A DNA stretch of 64,000 nt, from the NCBI RefSeq assembly GCF_033958435.1, contig NC_134142.1:97845001-97909000 (forward strand), given 5' to 3'. The stretch is from Carettochelys insculpta. Taxonomy: Eukaryota; Chordata; Testudines; Carettochelyidae. This document shows, piece after piece, positions 14,301 through 25,491 of this stretch (the stretch's first letter is position 1; each line of letters begins with the position of its first letter). The position numbers and the translations under genes are program-made. The notes under the pieces are model-generated. The model saw nothing but the letters and a program-made list of their open reading frames with translations, was not told the DNA's origin and did no database searches.

Positions 14301-15692
14301 AAGTGCTGCCATGCATAGGCAGCCCTTCATTAAGCAAATTTCCAACACCTAATAACCATCCTTCCTTTGAAGGAAGGTGATAGTGTAGACAAGCCCATTG
14401 AGAGGTTGGCGCTTAAGATGCTACATGACACAAAAAGGCCTCTAGTGGGATTTTTAAAAGCATGTGTGAGCCTGGGGACAGAGATTTAGAATTATTAGGT
14501 GCATAACTCCCATTGATTTCCATGGAAATTAGGCACCGAGCCACTTTTGAAAATCCCACTAGATGCCTCTCTGTATCACATGGTGTCTAAATACCTTGAA
14601 AAATCTAGCCATAATTGCCTAAGTCCCCCTTGAAAACAAATACTTGAAAATGTTGCCCATACTGCTTTTACCCAGCTGTAAGTGGATTGTGGATACTGCA
14701 TAATACAGTATTTTGGAACTGAAACTACCATATGTTTGCAAAGAACACGTTTCTTGCTGGGAAACTGAAAGAGTACGTGTGGTTTTGAATTTTATGGCTG
14801 CAATCAGAGTGGGACTTCTTTAACTCTGGGATTCTGGAGTGGGGTACATGTGTGTCAGAGATAGGCAACACAGATTTCCTCTGAGCAGGGAAATACGTCA
14901 TTTTCCTAACAGTCAGCTCAACCTGAACTCAGAGTTGTTGGCATTTCCCTTCTTTTGCATCACTAAAGTGCAATAAAGACTCTTTAGGACAAATTATACT
15001 TTCTCAGATCCTCTGTATGAGACCTGCAGATTATTTTCAGATTATGCTCTCTGCAGTCCTTTGTTTTCAGTGGGTTTGTGCAGGTGCAATATATTGGCCC
15101 TGTAATCTGAATGATGTAACTGGGGAGACACAAAAAAATCCTGTTGGGGTATCCAGAGGAGCCCGAATCTCACTGACATCCAATGAGAACCGGGTATTTT
15201 ACTCCTATAAACTCACTCCAAAATCCCAGCCAGAATCTAGCTCATTCCTTATAACTGTATTTGCTGAGCAGAGTTAAAAGGAGGGAAAAGAATTAAAGCC
15301 TTGTATGTGTCACAGAAGTCAGTGGCTCTGATGCTGAACATGCACGCAGAGCATGTCTGTGGTGAATAGTGAGTCAGTTGACATAGTAGACTCACACTTC
15401 AAATTCTTCCTACAGAATCCAGATGCATAAACTTAAATCTGTTTTGCTCAGGTTGGTTTTTATTCATGTTTGTAATATGGCAAGTCATACATTTTTCAGA
15501 CTATTGTATTTTGTTCCTATTTCTCAGAAGAACTCTGAAAAGAATCTGGGAAAAGATGGTACGGAGAAGATAGGAGCAGATGAGCTCTCCAAGAATGGAT
15601 TCAACAAAGAAACCCAGAATCATTTTCCTGGTTATAATCATTATGAAAAATCCTACACCAATACAAGCGTAGAGGCAGAATCTTACTTCTAG
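2200..15692 (+). CDS. SLC5A8: SLC5A8 (SMCT1) sodium-coupled monocarboxylate transporter, 3' part of gene (9 coding exons)
   Basis: The exons encode the C-terminal 353 residues of a sodium:solute symporter of the SLC5 family. SLC5A8 moves lactate, pyruvate, butyrate and nicotinate with Na+ across apical plasma membranes. The assembled exons are 2200-2329, 2750-2838, 5540-5652, 7910-7977, 8566-8652, 10031-10209, 11921-12024, 13538-13665 and 15528-15692. Every intron begins GT and ends AG, and phases agree throughout. Motifs I recognise include [52 protein letters not shown] and a basic, cysteine-rich cytoplasmic stretch containing [11 protein letters not shown]. The family protein is about 610 residues, so about 255 N-terminal residues lie left of base 1. 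I chose SLC5A8 over its paralogue SLC5A12 from recalled C-terminal sequence and because the convergent neighbour is ANO4 (SLC5A12 adjoins ANO3). No frame break is seen, so the gene looks functional. Confidence 0.93.
2750..2838 (+). CDS. SLC5A8: SLC5A8 coding exon
   Basis: 89 bases, acceptor CCTAG, donor CAG|GTTTGT. Encodes [10 protein letters not shown] then [16 protein letters not shown], the loop and start of the helix that carries sodium-site residues in SLC5 proteins. The last two bases are the first part of a serine codon completed in the next exon. The resulting Ser-Thr pair aligns, from memory, with the Ser-Ser sodium ligands of bacterial SGLT. Confidence 0.93.
3255..3420 (+). repeat. 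interspersed repeat family B, copy 1
   Basis: Shares the segment around CCATGGGCAGAATAAA, TTATGTGCACC and CTCTGCTAAT with 57945-58130 (same strand) and 26275-26490 (opposite strand). Three copies in 64 kb at unrelated sites make it an interspersed repeat. The family name is not known to me. Confidence 0.7.
3420..3740. repeat. GC-rich block with an internal inverted repeat
   Basis: GC content jumps above the flanks. An inverted pair around GGAGCTCCAGCTGCC and GGCAGCAGCCAGAGCTCC surrounds about 3630. It is followed by a homopolymer G run near 3703-3713. It looks like a decayed foldback element in an SLC5A8 intron, with no coding sign. Confidence 0.45.
4060..4150 (+). repeat. possible old amniote repeat fragment
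   Basis: The phrase AGTGAAGTCAGTGGA with ACCAGTATAA resembles a repeat phrase frequent in reptile and bird introns. A similar phrase stands near 11150. Weak evidence. Confidence 0.3.
4360..4440 (+). repeat. repeat family A fragment
   Basis: Shares GACTAACAAATTTATTTATTAG followed by a CCCACT..TTCAGA phrase with 31786-31922, 40425-40530 and 51310-51405. In the copy at 31786 the element is a hairpin, so this is probably half of a foldback element. Confidence 0.7.
5540..5652 (+). CDS. SLC5A8: SLC5A8 coding exon
   Basis: 113 bases, acceptor TTACAG, donor TTAT|GTAGGT. Encodes [18 protein letters not shown], the rest of the sodium-site helix and the intracellular FEDFV segment typical of the family, then a loop ending VSKGL. 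Phase 1 at both ends. Confidence 0.93.
6490..6640. repeat. small foldback element
   Basis: GGTGAAAGAGACAAGCTTTC near 6497 is the inverted counterpart of AACTTGTCTCTTTCACC near 6570. A related fragment is at about 49975-50010. It abuts the larger foldback element that begins at 6645. Confidence 0.6.
6645..7079. mobile_element. palindromic foldback (MITE-like) element, 435 bases
   Basis: Begins GGCTACGTCTACACGTGC and ends with its near reverse complement. Almost the whole length is an inverted repeat folding about 6860, where CCCCTTATTCCCATGAG meets its mirror image. Tandem TTCGAA motifs recur. The 54552-54972 element is a close relative. It is non-autonomous and lies in an SLC5A8 intron. The TTCGAAGT-rich open frames on both strands are artefacts of the palindrome. 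Confidence 0.85.
7910..7977 (+). CDS. SLC5A8: SLC5A8 coding exon
   Basis: 68 bases, acceptor TTTTAG, donor CAG|GTATTT. Encodes the small-residue-rich transmembrane helix [19 protein letters not shown]. It completes the cysteine codon begun in the previous exon. Too short to appear as an open reading frame of its own. Confidence 0.92.
8566..8652 (+). CDS. SLC5A8: SLC5A8 coding exon
   Basis: 87 bases, exactly 29 codons, acceptor CAACAG, donor AAG|GTAAGA. Encodes [15 protein letters not shown] followed by a hydrophobic helix ending NWK. The GMCGGPMLG turn is characteristic of the SLC5A8/SLC5A12/SLC5A6 branch. Confidence 0.94.
10031..10209 (+). CDS. SLC5A8: SLC5A8 coding exon
   Basis: 179 bases, acceptor TTTAAG, donor GAG|GTATTT. 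Encodes a transmembrane helix ([18 protein letters not shown]) and a polar extracellular loop with two N-glycosylation sequons, NCT and NNT. The loop is a fast-evolving part of the protein. The arginine codon at the 3' end is split with the next exon. Confidence 0.93.
10300..10800. other. intronic GC-rich block
   Basis: Purine-rich + strand segment between SLC5A8 exons, with GGGAGGGGAGAGGAG-type runs around 10589. Open frames cross it on both strands but show low-complexity Gly/Arg/Pro composition and no motif. Probably a decayed repeat. Confidence 0.5.
11921..12024 (+). CDS. SLC5A8: SLC5A8 coding exon
   Basis: 104 bases, acceptor GCTATAG, donor ACAG|GTTGGT (a weak but usable donor). Encodes [18 protein letters not shown] and the last clear transmembrane helix, ending LLISFLTG. 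The intron that follows is T- and G-rich at its start. Confidence 0.92.
12480..12990. other. intronic GC-rich block
   Basis: C- and G-rich low-complexity stretch between SLC5A8 exons. A 143-codon open frame at 12539 is a composition effect. It has no relation to the transporter frame and no splice-compatible family sequence. Confidence 0.5.
13538..13665 (+). CDS. SLC5A8: SLC5A8 coding exon
   Basis: 128 bases, acceptor TTCCCAG, donor CCT|GTGAGT. Encodes the juxtamembrane cytoplasmic segment [18 protein letters not shown] and [10 protein letters not shown]. This is the stretch that most clearly marks the gene as SLC5A8 to me. Longer open frames overlap it on both strands, but only this exon carries family sequence. 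Confidence 0.93.
14233..14395. mobile_element. short foldback (MITE-like) element with target duplication
   Basis: 163 bases from GGCTTGCCTACACTACC to its reverse complement GTGTAGACAAGCC. Flanked by a perfect five-base direct repeat CATTG at 14228-14232 and 14396-14400, the likely target-site duplication. Internal arms with TTCGAAGGAAGG also pair. It shares the CTACAC terminus with the larger elements. Confidence 0.85.
15528..15692 (+). CDS. SLC5A8: SLC5A8 last coding exon and stop
   Basis: 165 bases, acceptor TTCTCAG, 54 codons and a TAG stop at 15690. Encodes a hydrophilic C-terminal tail rich in Lys, Glu and Asn with the conserved-looking [11 protein letters not shown]. The protein ends E-S-Y-F, which fits a class I PDZ ligand (Ser/Thr-x-hydrophobic). 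Human SLC5A8 binds PDZ scaffolds through its C-terminus, so the role is probably conserved. That last step is inference. Confidence 0.9.
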   Translation, partial: KNSEKNLGKDGTEKIGADELSKNGFNKETQNHFPGYNHYEKSYTNTSVEAESYF

Positions 15693-15875
15693 AAACTGTG
15701 GAGGTCAGGGGAACCCTTAACTTTTCATGTGACCCAAACTGCATTGCTGCAGCTTTAGGAAAGATGGACGGCATCTAGCCTGTCAGCTGTATTTTACTAA
15801 GACAACAAGAGCAGCATGTGGTTATCACTGCAGAGAGGGGTAGAAGAGAGACTCATTTTTAGTTATGTAATACAT

Positions 15876-15881
15876 ATTAAA
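15876..15881 (+). promoter_or_regulatory. possible SLC5A8 poly(A) signal (ATTAAA)
   Basis: ATTAAA about 185 bases after the SLC5A8 stop is the nearest common poly(A) hexamer variant. I saw no AATAAA in the first 400 bases after the stop. Position and variant are plausible only; transcript data would decide. Confidence 0.25.
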
Positions 15882-16784
15882 AGAAGCCCATCTATTTTTA
15901 CATACACTGTGAAGCTGAGAACACTGTTGCGTAAGAAGAGATGTAAAACTGAGACATATTATAAAAATTCTATTACATGTTTAGCAAAAGATGAACCTTA
16001 ATATGGTGATGTGGCCAAATTTCCATGTGGGCAATTGTAGTCCGGCTATAAACAATTTATTTTGAAAAATCCAACCATTCAGAAGTGTTCCTTCCTTTTT
16101 ATTATACACTAGGGTGAAGTGCTGCTGTTCACCCCAGTGATGGATGAGGTGATTTTTGCATGGAAGTGATTTTCTTTCACAACCATCTCTGTGCTTTCAC
16201 CCATACTCCTCCTTATGCAGTTGGCCACATAACATATCTCCTGGTTGAAATGATCCCTTCCACTTCCAAATCTCTCCTGAAGACCTGCTTCTACCAGAAA
16301 CCGTGTTAGCTGTGGGTACTGCCCCAGCTGGCCAACAACCTGGGGCATTTGATTGTTGAAGGAAGAATTTTAAAAAATCGCTTTTACAGAAAATCTATTT
16401 TACCAAGCCTTTTTACTTTGTAAGGAGCCCTGCACGTGACTGGCCAAGAAGCTGGTAGTGAGTGAAGCTGATGGAAATATAAGGACTCACTCTACTAACA
16501 GAAATATGAGATTTCTTCCCTAAGATATGTCTTTTCTAAATTCTAGTGGTGACAGTAGCCATCAGCATCCATTGATAAAAGTAATACTACATATTAGAAA
16601 TGTAGTTGAAAGGCTCCCCCTCCTTTGCTGAATGAGCTCAGTGACTGCCCTGCTACTGTCTCTCACACCTGAGGACATCTTCTGAACTGAGTCCTCCTCT
16701 TTTATTAGCAGAACCATCACTCTCCTTTTCATCCCCCACCACTGAAGTGCAAGCTGCCTCCATGACATCCAACAGCACCTTGGT

Positions 16785-17185
16785 CCATAGGTGCTGACTT
16801 CTTATTTTTCCAGGGAGTGTTTGAAATCCCATCCCATGCCAGGCCCTGCCCCCATACTACTCCTTCCCACCAAACTGCTGCCTCTGCTCCATCCCAATCC
16901 CTCCTCTGCCCCACATTCTCTCCAAAGTACACCTCACTCCTATTACTCCCTGTCCCTCTCAGAACTTGAATGCTGCAAATCAGCTGTTCCCAGTGCCCTG
17001 GGAGTGCTGGGGGAGAGAGAGAGAGAGGAAATGATAAACACAGGGCCACTGGTGCATGAAAAGTACTAGGGGAAGAAGCCACGGGAGGGCACTTGATGCT
17101 GATGGGTGCTCTGCACTCACTAATTTTTCCTCATGGGCGTTCCATCCCTGAGGCAACCACAGAGTTGGAGCCTATGCCTTGGTCC
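16785..17185 (+). repeat. repeat with imperfect inverted ends
   Basis: Starts CATAGGTGCTGACTTCTTAT and ends GAGTTGGAGCCTATGCC, whose reverse complement resembles the start. The interior is C-rich, then contains an AG dinucleotide run near 17015. This looks like a non-autonomous DNA element. Its open frames are Pro/Ser-rich composition effects. Confidence 0.5.
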
Positions 17186-17807
17186 AACTGGAAGGATAAG
17201 TTCTGAGGATTTGGTCCAGTTTGTTATAAAATGAACATGTTGCTCAATCTGACCCGGGCCTTTTTATTCTCCTGGGCCTCAGTGCAATAGCCCATAAGTC
17301 TCTTAATCTTTTATCAGTTCTGCTTGATGCCCATCTAAGCTCATCACTCAGAAACTCCAGCCGTACATCTGCGTATTCGCAATGACTGAGCTCTACTGTG
17401 CCTGAGTTGCTTCACCTACTCAGTGCCCACATATCAGCCAGACCAGCTGGCAGCCCAGTCATAAGCATGCCAGTATGAAGACATGATATCCAAAGAAATT
17501 GACTTCTGGGGAAATAGCACCCAGTGTGCACTGTCTATGTGTAAATAGATAAGTAGCTTCCAGAAACCAAGACCATTGTGCAATGGAATTCAGAAGATGG
17601 ACCAGATGGACCACTAATCAATGACCTGTGCACTACGGGAAGGGAGAAGAGGAATTATTTGCATCACAGTTATTATTACTCCAGTGTTACCCACCTATAT
17701 GGATGTTGCATTTTAGGGATTTGGCACAGCTGAGAACCACATGGTGGCTAGAAGTGAATCTAATCCAAATGGCACCATGAACACCTGTGCATTGTTGGGA
17801 ATCACTA

Positions 17808-18190
17808 TGGCTAGCGCTACACTCACCCCTAGTGCCAGCAGCTTGATGAAAATGACCAGTCTCGAAAATGCAAAATGGGCACTCATTTGCCCATTCAAGT
17901 GGCTCATTTACATATTCATAGCAGAAAACAAACAATGAAGATGTGATTCTGCTGGCAAAAACCCCATCTGTCACCAGCCCCTTATCCCTGATTTTTTCCA
18001 TGCATAAGGGGCTGGTTACAGAGGGGTCTTTTGTTGGCAGAACCGCATCTTCACTGCTTGTTTTCTGTTGTGAATAGGCGTATGAGCCACTAAAATATGC
18101 AAATAAGTGGCCATTTTGCATTTATGAGACTTCTCATTTGCATCAAGCTGCCGGTGCTTGGGAGTGAGTGTAGCACTAGTCTATGTATAG
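17808..18190. mobile_element. foldback (MITE-like) element
   Basis: Left arm GCTAGCGCTACACTCACCCC pairs with right arm GAGTGAGTGTAGCACTAG. Inner segments GCAGCTTGATG and ATGCAAAATGG pair as well, folding about 17998 where CAGCCCCTTAT meets ATAAGGGGCTG. A 144-codon - strand frame spans it by chance. Confidence 0.75.
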
Positions 18191-21100
18191 ACGTGAGATA
18201 TATTGCAGGGTGTCATGGACCCAAGCGGGAATTAGCATGGTATCTTTCTGCATTATTAAAAATATCTTTGTCAGGAGAAATAACAAACATTTGCAAGTTC
18301 TCCCACTGAATGAATCTATTTGGTTGGCTAAAGACTGAGATGATACTGGGACTGGCATTTTGAATCATGGGTAAATTTACTTAATTATTTCTTTTGTGGT
18401 CCTGCCAATGGCTCAACTCTGCTTTCTGCTGCCTCATGTCTTCTCCCTGCATACAGGCCACTTTTCGCTCTGTCTTTACTCTTTCTACTTCTATGGAACA
18501 TCCTCCCCCAGATAGGCAGCAGAGCAGTGACTGTATTTGGTAGTTCTATTAAAAAAGCTGACAAATTTATGACCACAAATGGCATTGTAAGCTAAGCCAC
18601 TACCAACTGTCATGCTGTAAACTAATTTCATGCAGGGTGAAGAAGGAAATAGCTCTTAATCCTCCCCCTCCCTCATCAATAGCACTGTACAGCCTGATGG
18701 TGTATTATGTATTATTTCATGCACTGGCACAAGCAGGATACTCGCTAGCGGTCCAGTAGTTGCATCTGGTATAGCACCTAGTGCTGCATGGTCAATTGCT
18801 GTACAGCAATGGCTGCACTGTGAGGTAACAAGATCCCATTTTATTATTTCTACAGACTTTTAGAGATTTACTGTGCAACGTTCTATGATGCCAAGAGTCT
18901 TCTCAAATTCTTTATATGCATGGAGTACACAGCCCCCAGCTCATTTTGTCAAAACCAAAACCAAACCAGTTTTCACCCACCTTTAAACAAGGCACAGAAT
19001 AATGCGCAACCTGAATATCTTCCAAATTAATGGTCATAAAAACAGAGATGCTTCTTGCTGTTATTTTAAATATGCAAAATGCTGGAAGATGGTCCTGCGT
19101 ACAGTCAGAGGCTCTTCCCATAAAACTGCCAAAGTACTCTGATCATAGCTGCTGACTGTACCTAGCTGTGTGGTGATTTTGTGATGTGGCCAAACATTTA
19201 GCAAGGTCCAATTTGAGTCTCATAGATAGACTTAAAAAGGGCATGAAGACCAGACAATTGACAGTACCTTTGGCAATTTTGCCATCATATTTCTTGTCAC
19301 ATGGTATTATAGACTTAGAATGCCAATGAGTTACTGTTTCAATAGAATTAATATTCAGGTCAAGGACGGGTAGAATTACCTTTTCATCTCTGTCATGCTC
19401 CGAGCCATTGATCATTCCAAATCAATTCAGGCTTCCACCCCTTAACTCTGAAGCTGAGAAAATACAAGAAAATGTCAGAGAGAGAGGCTTGAAAACTCTT
19501 GGCCAGGATGGACTGATCTCTCCACTGCGTGTTCAGGAAGCTAATGAAATGTAGTTCTGACCAGTATAATCTTCTATACTGCCTTCTTTCCTGAATTCTG
19601 CTGACCTCTGGCTGGACAAAAAAGGAGGTGTGGGGTATCAGATTTTCAAACAGCTCAGTTCCTTGCAAATGCGCATTTTAGAAAATTTGGCCACACAACT
19701 CAACTGTGAGATGAGCTCTTGGGAACTTCCAGCCACCTACTGAGGCAGCTAACTTAGCTGTTGGTGCTGAACTCTTTGGCTTCACATTACTTTTCTACTT
19801 CCTTTTTTCTTTCCCCCCTTGCTTCCTAATTTTCTCTCAGAGCCTCATTGTTCTAAGTTTATTTGCCATTTTCTCCACTAGTTGTGGCCACCCACTCCCC
19901 CCCTCAAATGATAAATAAATACATTTTAGGGTTTGTTTTAAAATGCAACCCCCAAAAATACCAATCTGATATCAGAAACATAGCTTATCTTCAATTGTAA
20001 CCTCACGTTGCCATTCCTCAAATTCAAGACCAGCTCTTCAGGAAGTGGGGCCAATTTTTCACAACTGCCACAGTAAGTACCCTTCCAAGGTATCAATGTA
20101 CTAAAATTAAATGCATGTAAACTCGAATGAGTTCCTGCAAACTAGCATTTCCATATGGGCAGCTAACAAGAGGCACATTTACAAATCCCCAGGTATCAAT
20201 CTAAGCTACATGCGCCCTTACCTACCTGTTTGAATGAAAGGTGAGAACGTTCGGGACTGTTGCATGCAGGGAAGCGTTGGATTGTTCTTCCCTTTGGCTG
20301 CACTTTAAAAGAGTCAGGCTGGTCATCCAGGTATAAGACCTGCTCTTCCATAGCATTAGCACTTGTGAACGGTACCCTAAAATAATTTGCAAATCTTTAA
20401 ATAACAATGAGCTACAAATGTGTTGTACTGAAAGGAAGTCTATGGTTGAGATCCAGGGACAGCAGAAACTTCCATAAGACTCAGAGGACTGAGGGCTCAG
20501 TACAGAAGAACAAAGGAGATTCTTTCATCTTCCGGGTATTGATGCACTAGAAAGGATGCAAGCTGAATCAGTGGTGGTTAGTTTACAATTACATTGCATT
20601 AATAAACTATAAAGTTAGCCTTCTGTGCTGTAGCACTGAGTATCAAAGAATAGAAGCTGATGAAGCATGAAGAAAAGTAGATAAACGAGAACAAGAGAGA
20701 GAAAACATTGGACAATAATTCTGTCCTGTCCTGCATAACTTGCTGGGTCCTGAGCAGCAGAATTGTTTATCTTGACAGATTGTGAAAAAGTTTGAGGGAA
20801 CTCAAAGGGGGCAGGGGGACACACCCTACCTGGCACAGCGCTCCCTTCCACTGCACTTCCTGTGGAAAATGGGCTAATAGATAGACAAGTTCCAAGAATC
20901 CAACAATGGGTAAATTCTCCAGTGCTTCTGCTCATGTGCAAAAGCAGTATCCATGGTCAGAGGAAGGAAGATGATGAGGAGTCCTTTATAGACATGTTTA
21001 AATACCCATGCACTTAGGAAGCCTTAAGCACACATTTCAGTGCCATGGAGCTTGCTGGAGCATGATGCAGAATACACTAGCCCTGATTCAAGGAAACACT

Positions 21101-21289
21101 TAAAAATGCTTGGTTTTGCCCCTTCCTCTGAGTGGACACTAATTTAAACTAGCGTAAATGGTGGCTTTTCTGTAACTTCATGTTTTTAAGTCATGATTGG
21201 CAGACTCCATTAACTCAGCCAGACTTTAGGGCCCTATTAAAAGTGTGGGTAGGTCAATGTCTGTGGCCAGCAATGTGCAGGAGGTGAGA

Positions 21290-22052
21290 CTAGATTGGGG
21301 GGGCGGGCAATAATTTGTGATAGGTGGGGCACTCTAAAATTTCAGTAAGTGGTGAAGAGCTTCACATTTTTGGGAGGGAATGCAGTGTGTGGGATGTAGG
21401 TTGGGTGAAGAAAGGAGCTTTGGGGGGAGGGGACTAGGTTGCAGGAGGGCATGTGGGAGGACAATTGAGAGAAAACAGGGGTTGTAACCTGTGGGTAGGT
21501 GATAAAGAACAGTGGTGCTGATTTCAGGAGGAAGTAGGGGTACAGGAGAGAATTCTGGCCTGGGAGGACAGATGAAAGGGGGGACAGGGTCTGGGAGGGA
21601 TTTGTAACGAGGAGCTTTCAGGAGGGGGTGCAGAGGGTTTGGGAGGAGCAGAAATGGGTGAGGTGTCAAGTGCAGGAGGGAGGCATTTAGACTAGGGCAG
21701 TCCAGGCCAGCAGCCCACTGGGTCCCTATTTGAAGTGTCTCACTGCTGGGGACATGAGTGACAACGTGTGGTGAGTCATTGGGGTGTGGCTGTTCAAGCA
21801 GCTCATGCCTGCAAGAATGGCCAGGCAGCTCCTCTTGGCCAATTTATGGCCAATGGGAACTGTGAGGATGGTGCTGGGAGTGAGGGCTGTGCGTGGAGCC
21901 TCTGCCCCTTGGGGCACATGCCTTGGAATGATGCAAAGCTAGACCCCAGCATCTGGCCACTTTGAGTGGTTCTGCTGGACCATGGAACATTGGTGGCCTC
22001 GAGGATTGTGTGGGCTGGATGTAGCTTGTAGGCCATATTTTGCCCTCCTCTG
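21290..22052. mobile_element. hAT-like non-autonomous DNA transposon
   Basis: The left end has GGGGCGGGCAATAATTT. The right end, GGCCATATTTTGCCCTCCTCTG, is its approximate reverse complement, of the CAGRGG-GGGCAA type I associate with hAT elements. The interior is a long G-rich run (21360-21660), then a segment around TGGCCAATGGGAA. No transposase frame. The - strand Pro/Leu-rich frame is a composition effect. Confidence 0.6.
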
Positions 22053-24237
22053 GGCAAGATGATAGTGATGATCCCATCCAACCTCAAAGCTGATTAGTCA
22101 ATGAGATATTTACATGCACATAGTTTTGCACATTTTCCTGACTATGTATCCAAATAAACACATGAACCTGTTCAACTCAATAGAAATTTTGCTACAGACT
22201 TTGTTGTGACTGAGGTTTAGCCCTATCAACTTAGCACAGACGAAATCTTACATTGACATGGTGGGTTGGAGGAAAGAAGGAACAGAACACTATGGTTCAC
22301 CCCTTCAGCACTTTTTTCCAGTTGAAGTTTAATTTTGATTTGGTTGAATAGTGATCTAAATGGTGATCATGGTTAATCATTTAAAAAAAAAATAGTAGCT
22401 TGTGTTCAGACATTCTTGGGATTATATTTTGTTGCATCCCTAAAGGGCATATCAACCTGGTGACTTTATACTGCATTCAAGGGACTGCACTCACCAAAAC
22501 TGTGATAGCATTTCCAATTTAATGACTGATAAAGAATGAATTCATGATAGTGTGGTGGCTCTCATTAACATGGTGTATATATGTGAGGGCCTAGGCATTT
22601 TCACCTTGAGTTGGGATAAACTACAACTATACAGGACATAGTATGCCATACACAGACTAGTTTAAAGAGTGGCTGTATGTGTGTGTTTTGCTAAAGCTTC
22701 CAATGCTCAGAATAAAGAAGTTTGCAAGCCTGCTTTAAAGATATCCAAGTTTATTACTGAAAAATGCAATATTCAAATATGTATGATACAATAAGTAGTT
22801 GAATTTGTACATGTAAACCTTGATAAAGTAAACAGCATCTCAAGGACAAATTTATGCCAAAAGTGCCTTACAATAGTTACACAGCTCAATCTCTTTCCCG
22901 GGGGGGGGCGGGGTGGTGAAAAAAAAAGCCTCTCCTTTGTGTTACATGTAACTGTTTTTTCCTGTGTGAATTCTTTAAGTTTCAGGATATTCATAGGGTC
23001 ATAAAACACAAAGGGAATGGAACAATTAACAGGCCATAGAGACATTTAGCATATAGTACTTGAAAGTCAATTCTGAAATATTTTCTGATAAGTATTGCAA
23101 TCTCACTTTAAATATTACTTACAAAGTTTGGACTTGTAAATAGAAAAAATAGAGGAATTTTTTTTTTAATTCTTTACTTAGAAACCAAGTTGTATTTAAA
23201 CATTACATAATTTTCAAATATATACACAAATATATTTAGAAATCTCCTATGATCATGATATTGCAAGTCAGCCAGGACTCTTAGAATAAAAATGATTTAA
23301 CTGTGTTATTTAGTAATGTTTTTACACACACTTCTCAAACAATTGAAATGTTAGTGATACTAACCAATACAGATATTAGAATAAACACTTTGGCAAGCTA
23401 TACCCATGTAAGATTCTGAGTAATCTGAATGAAACACAAAATAAAAAGATGAATAAATTAATTTTGGGATGAGGTGGGGAGAGCACTTGTCATGGTTTCA
23501 GTGATTAAACTCTCACCAGTTTTCGAATGCATTGGTTTAATGCTAACTTCTCAACTATTCAAATCCTAAAGGCAAATTCTTAACAGAAAATGTTACAAAA
23601 ACCCGCCATGGCAAAAGTATTGGTGCAAGTTAAAGGAAACAATGAAGAGTAATTTTTATAATGCAATACACAGATATTCAGCTATAGGGATAACTAAAGT
23701 TTCATGGCTAAATCACCATGCTGCATTAAAAATTTACCTCTGCAATAGGGAACCACAAAGTAATTTCTATGTACTTTCTAGTTGTATTATTACAATGAAG
23801 TTGTGCTGTCATGGTGATGCTAAGCTGTGCTAACACATTTATGGCGTAGTGAAAAGGGCAACGATATCAATACAAACCCAGTGCTGATAGTTTAAAAGTG
23901 AGCTCAGGTAAATTATATATGTTAACATTATACATGACAGTGGGACACAAAATCCTGAGATTACAGTATTTTGAGATTGTGTTTGGGAATTTAGTGATTT
24001 TCAAGGGTGGAGAAGGACAGTTCTAGCAAACTACGTCCTACCTGTGGATACACCAGCAGTGCGTGCTTTCCCACACTACTCTAGCAAAGCACATGCTGAC
24101 CAGGACGAAACCCCCAGTTGCTCAGTAGCTGTACATATTCACTAACTTTGGTCTTGCCACAGAGAAAGCCAACAAGAGAGTCAGCTGTGGTGGAGTTTTT
24201 GTGATGTAGACAATTGGTTGTAGTGCCTTTTTTTGTA

Positions 24238-24255
24238 AAAAAAAAAAAAAAAACG
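24238..24255. repeat. poly(A) tract
   Basis: A run of sixteen A after TTTTTTTGTA. It may be the tail of an old retroposed fragment on the + strand, but nothing recognisable precedes it. Confidence 0.5.
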
Positions 24256-25491
24256 GAGCTGGTACTCAGACAGCTGTCCACCCTCCTCCCCAGCCAATCC
24301 CATGGCTGGGGCTGCCAAGATGCCAGTACTCTGTACTAGCAAGTACCAGCACAAAGAAAGGACTATTCATAGGAAACAGGACTTAGGCAACATAAATCAC
24401 TGAGAAAATGTCAGTTTATCCACCAGGCTAGGATTTAAATCTGATCTAAAAATGAAAGACTGTCTAATCCCCTCAGACATCCAGTTACCATTAAATTAAG
24501 CACAGTTTGGCCAGAATGAGCAATAAACCACAAAAGAAAAGGCAATGAGGCATGAAAGTACTTTACCTGCAGCCCCCTTATTCTTGATTACAGTATAGGG
24601 CCTGATCCATAGCCAAGAAGAGCCAATAGAAGTCTTTACTTTGACTTTAACAGACCTTGGACCAGCACTGCACCTGCTCCTCAGTGGATATTTTAGTGTT
24701 GGAATGTTACACTCAGCACAGTGCTCCGGTGGCAATTTGAAGGGCCTGAGACCCTGGTCACCTCTGCTGCTACAACAGCAGCTGGAGTCCAAGGCACCTT
24801 TGAATCATCAGTCCCTGAAGCAACTGCCCCTTCACCAGGCCTGGTCTATTCACATGCTAAACAGCCTGTGAGTTTTTGTCTCAGTGATGATATTATGTAG
24901 AAGTACTACTATGGCTGCATGTTCAGTTTCAATTCACTTGTCCTGAATGATTATCCTCAATCTTTTGTGATAATTACAAAACAGGACAAAATTCCTGTTG
25001 AATAGAAAATCGTTTTGATTAGGAATGTTAGGTGAACCTACTCCTAAACTACCTCGTACTTCTCAGTTATCTCCATCTTTATATTTCTCCTCCCATACAA
25101 AATTTTATTTAGGTTTATCGTTCTATTTTTTTTCTTTTCCTATGCAGCTACTTAAGTAAAAAAAAAGTTTTAATAAAGCTGTTGCCCACTAAATGTTAAG
25201 CAGTTTGTTTACAAATGATTTAGTGAGAATTTAGGCTAAAATGGGGCTATCATAGTAGCCATATGATTTTTAAGATAAAGAAGGGGGATTTCAAATTAAG
25301 TAAAAAAAAAGATTATTAACAGGTCTATTTAATTGATAAGGAGTGAAAAATATCATAACATCACATATATTGGATGAACCAACTCCATAAAAAGCACAAG
25401 CAATCAAAGGTAAAAGACAATGGTTTCTGTCACTCCTCAAATGCTTTGTATCAGCGTTAGAGTTGGCAATTTAAAGGAGAGGAATCTCAGT

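Noticed and set aside
17687..18121. 144-codon open frame on the - strand
   Set aside because: It runs along a foldback element, whose inverted arms keep both strands open by chance.
21334..21669. 111-codon Pro/Leu-rich frame on the - strand
   Set aside because: It is the complement of the G-rich run inside the hAT-like element and has no domain.
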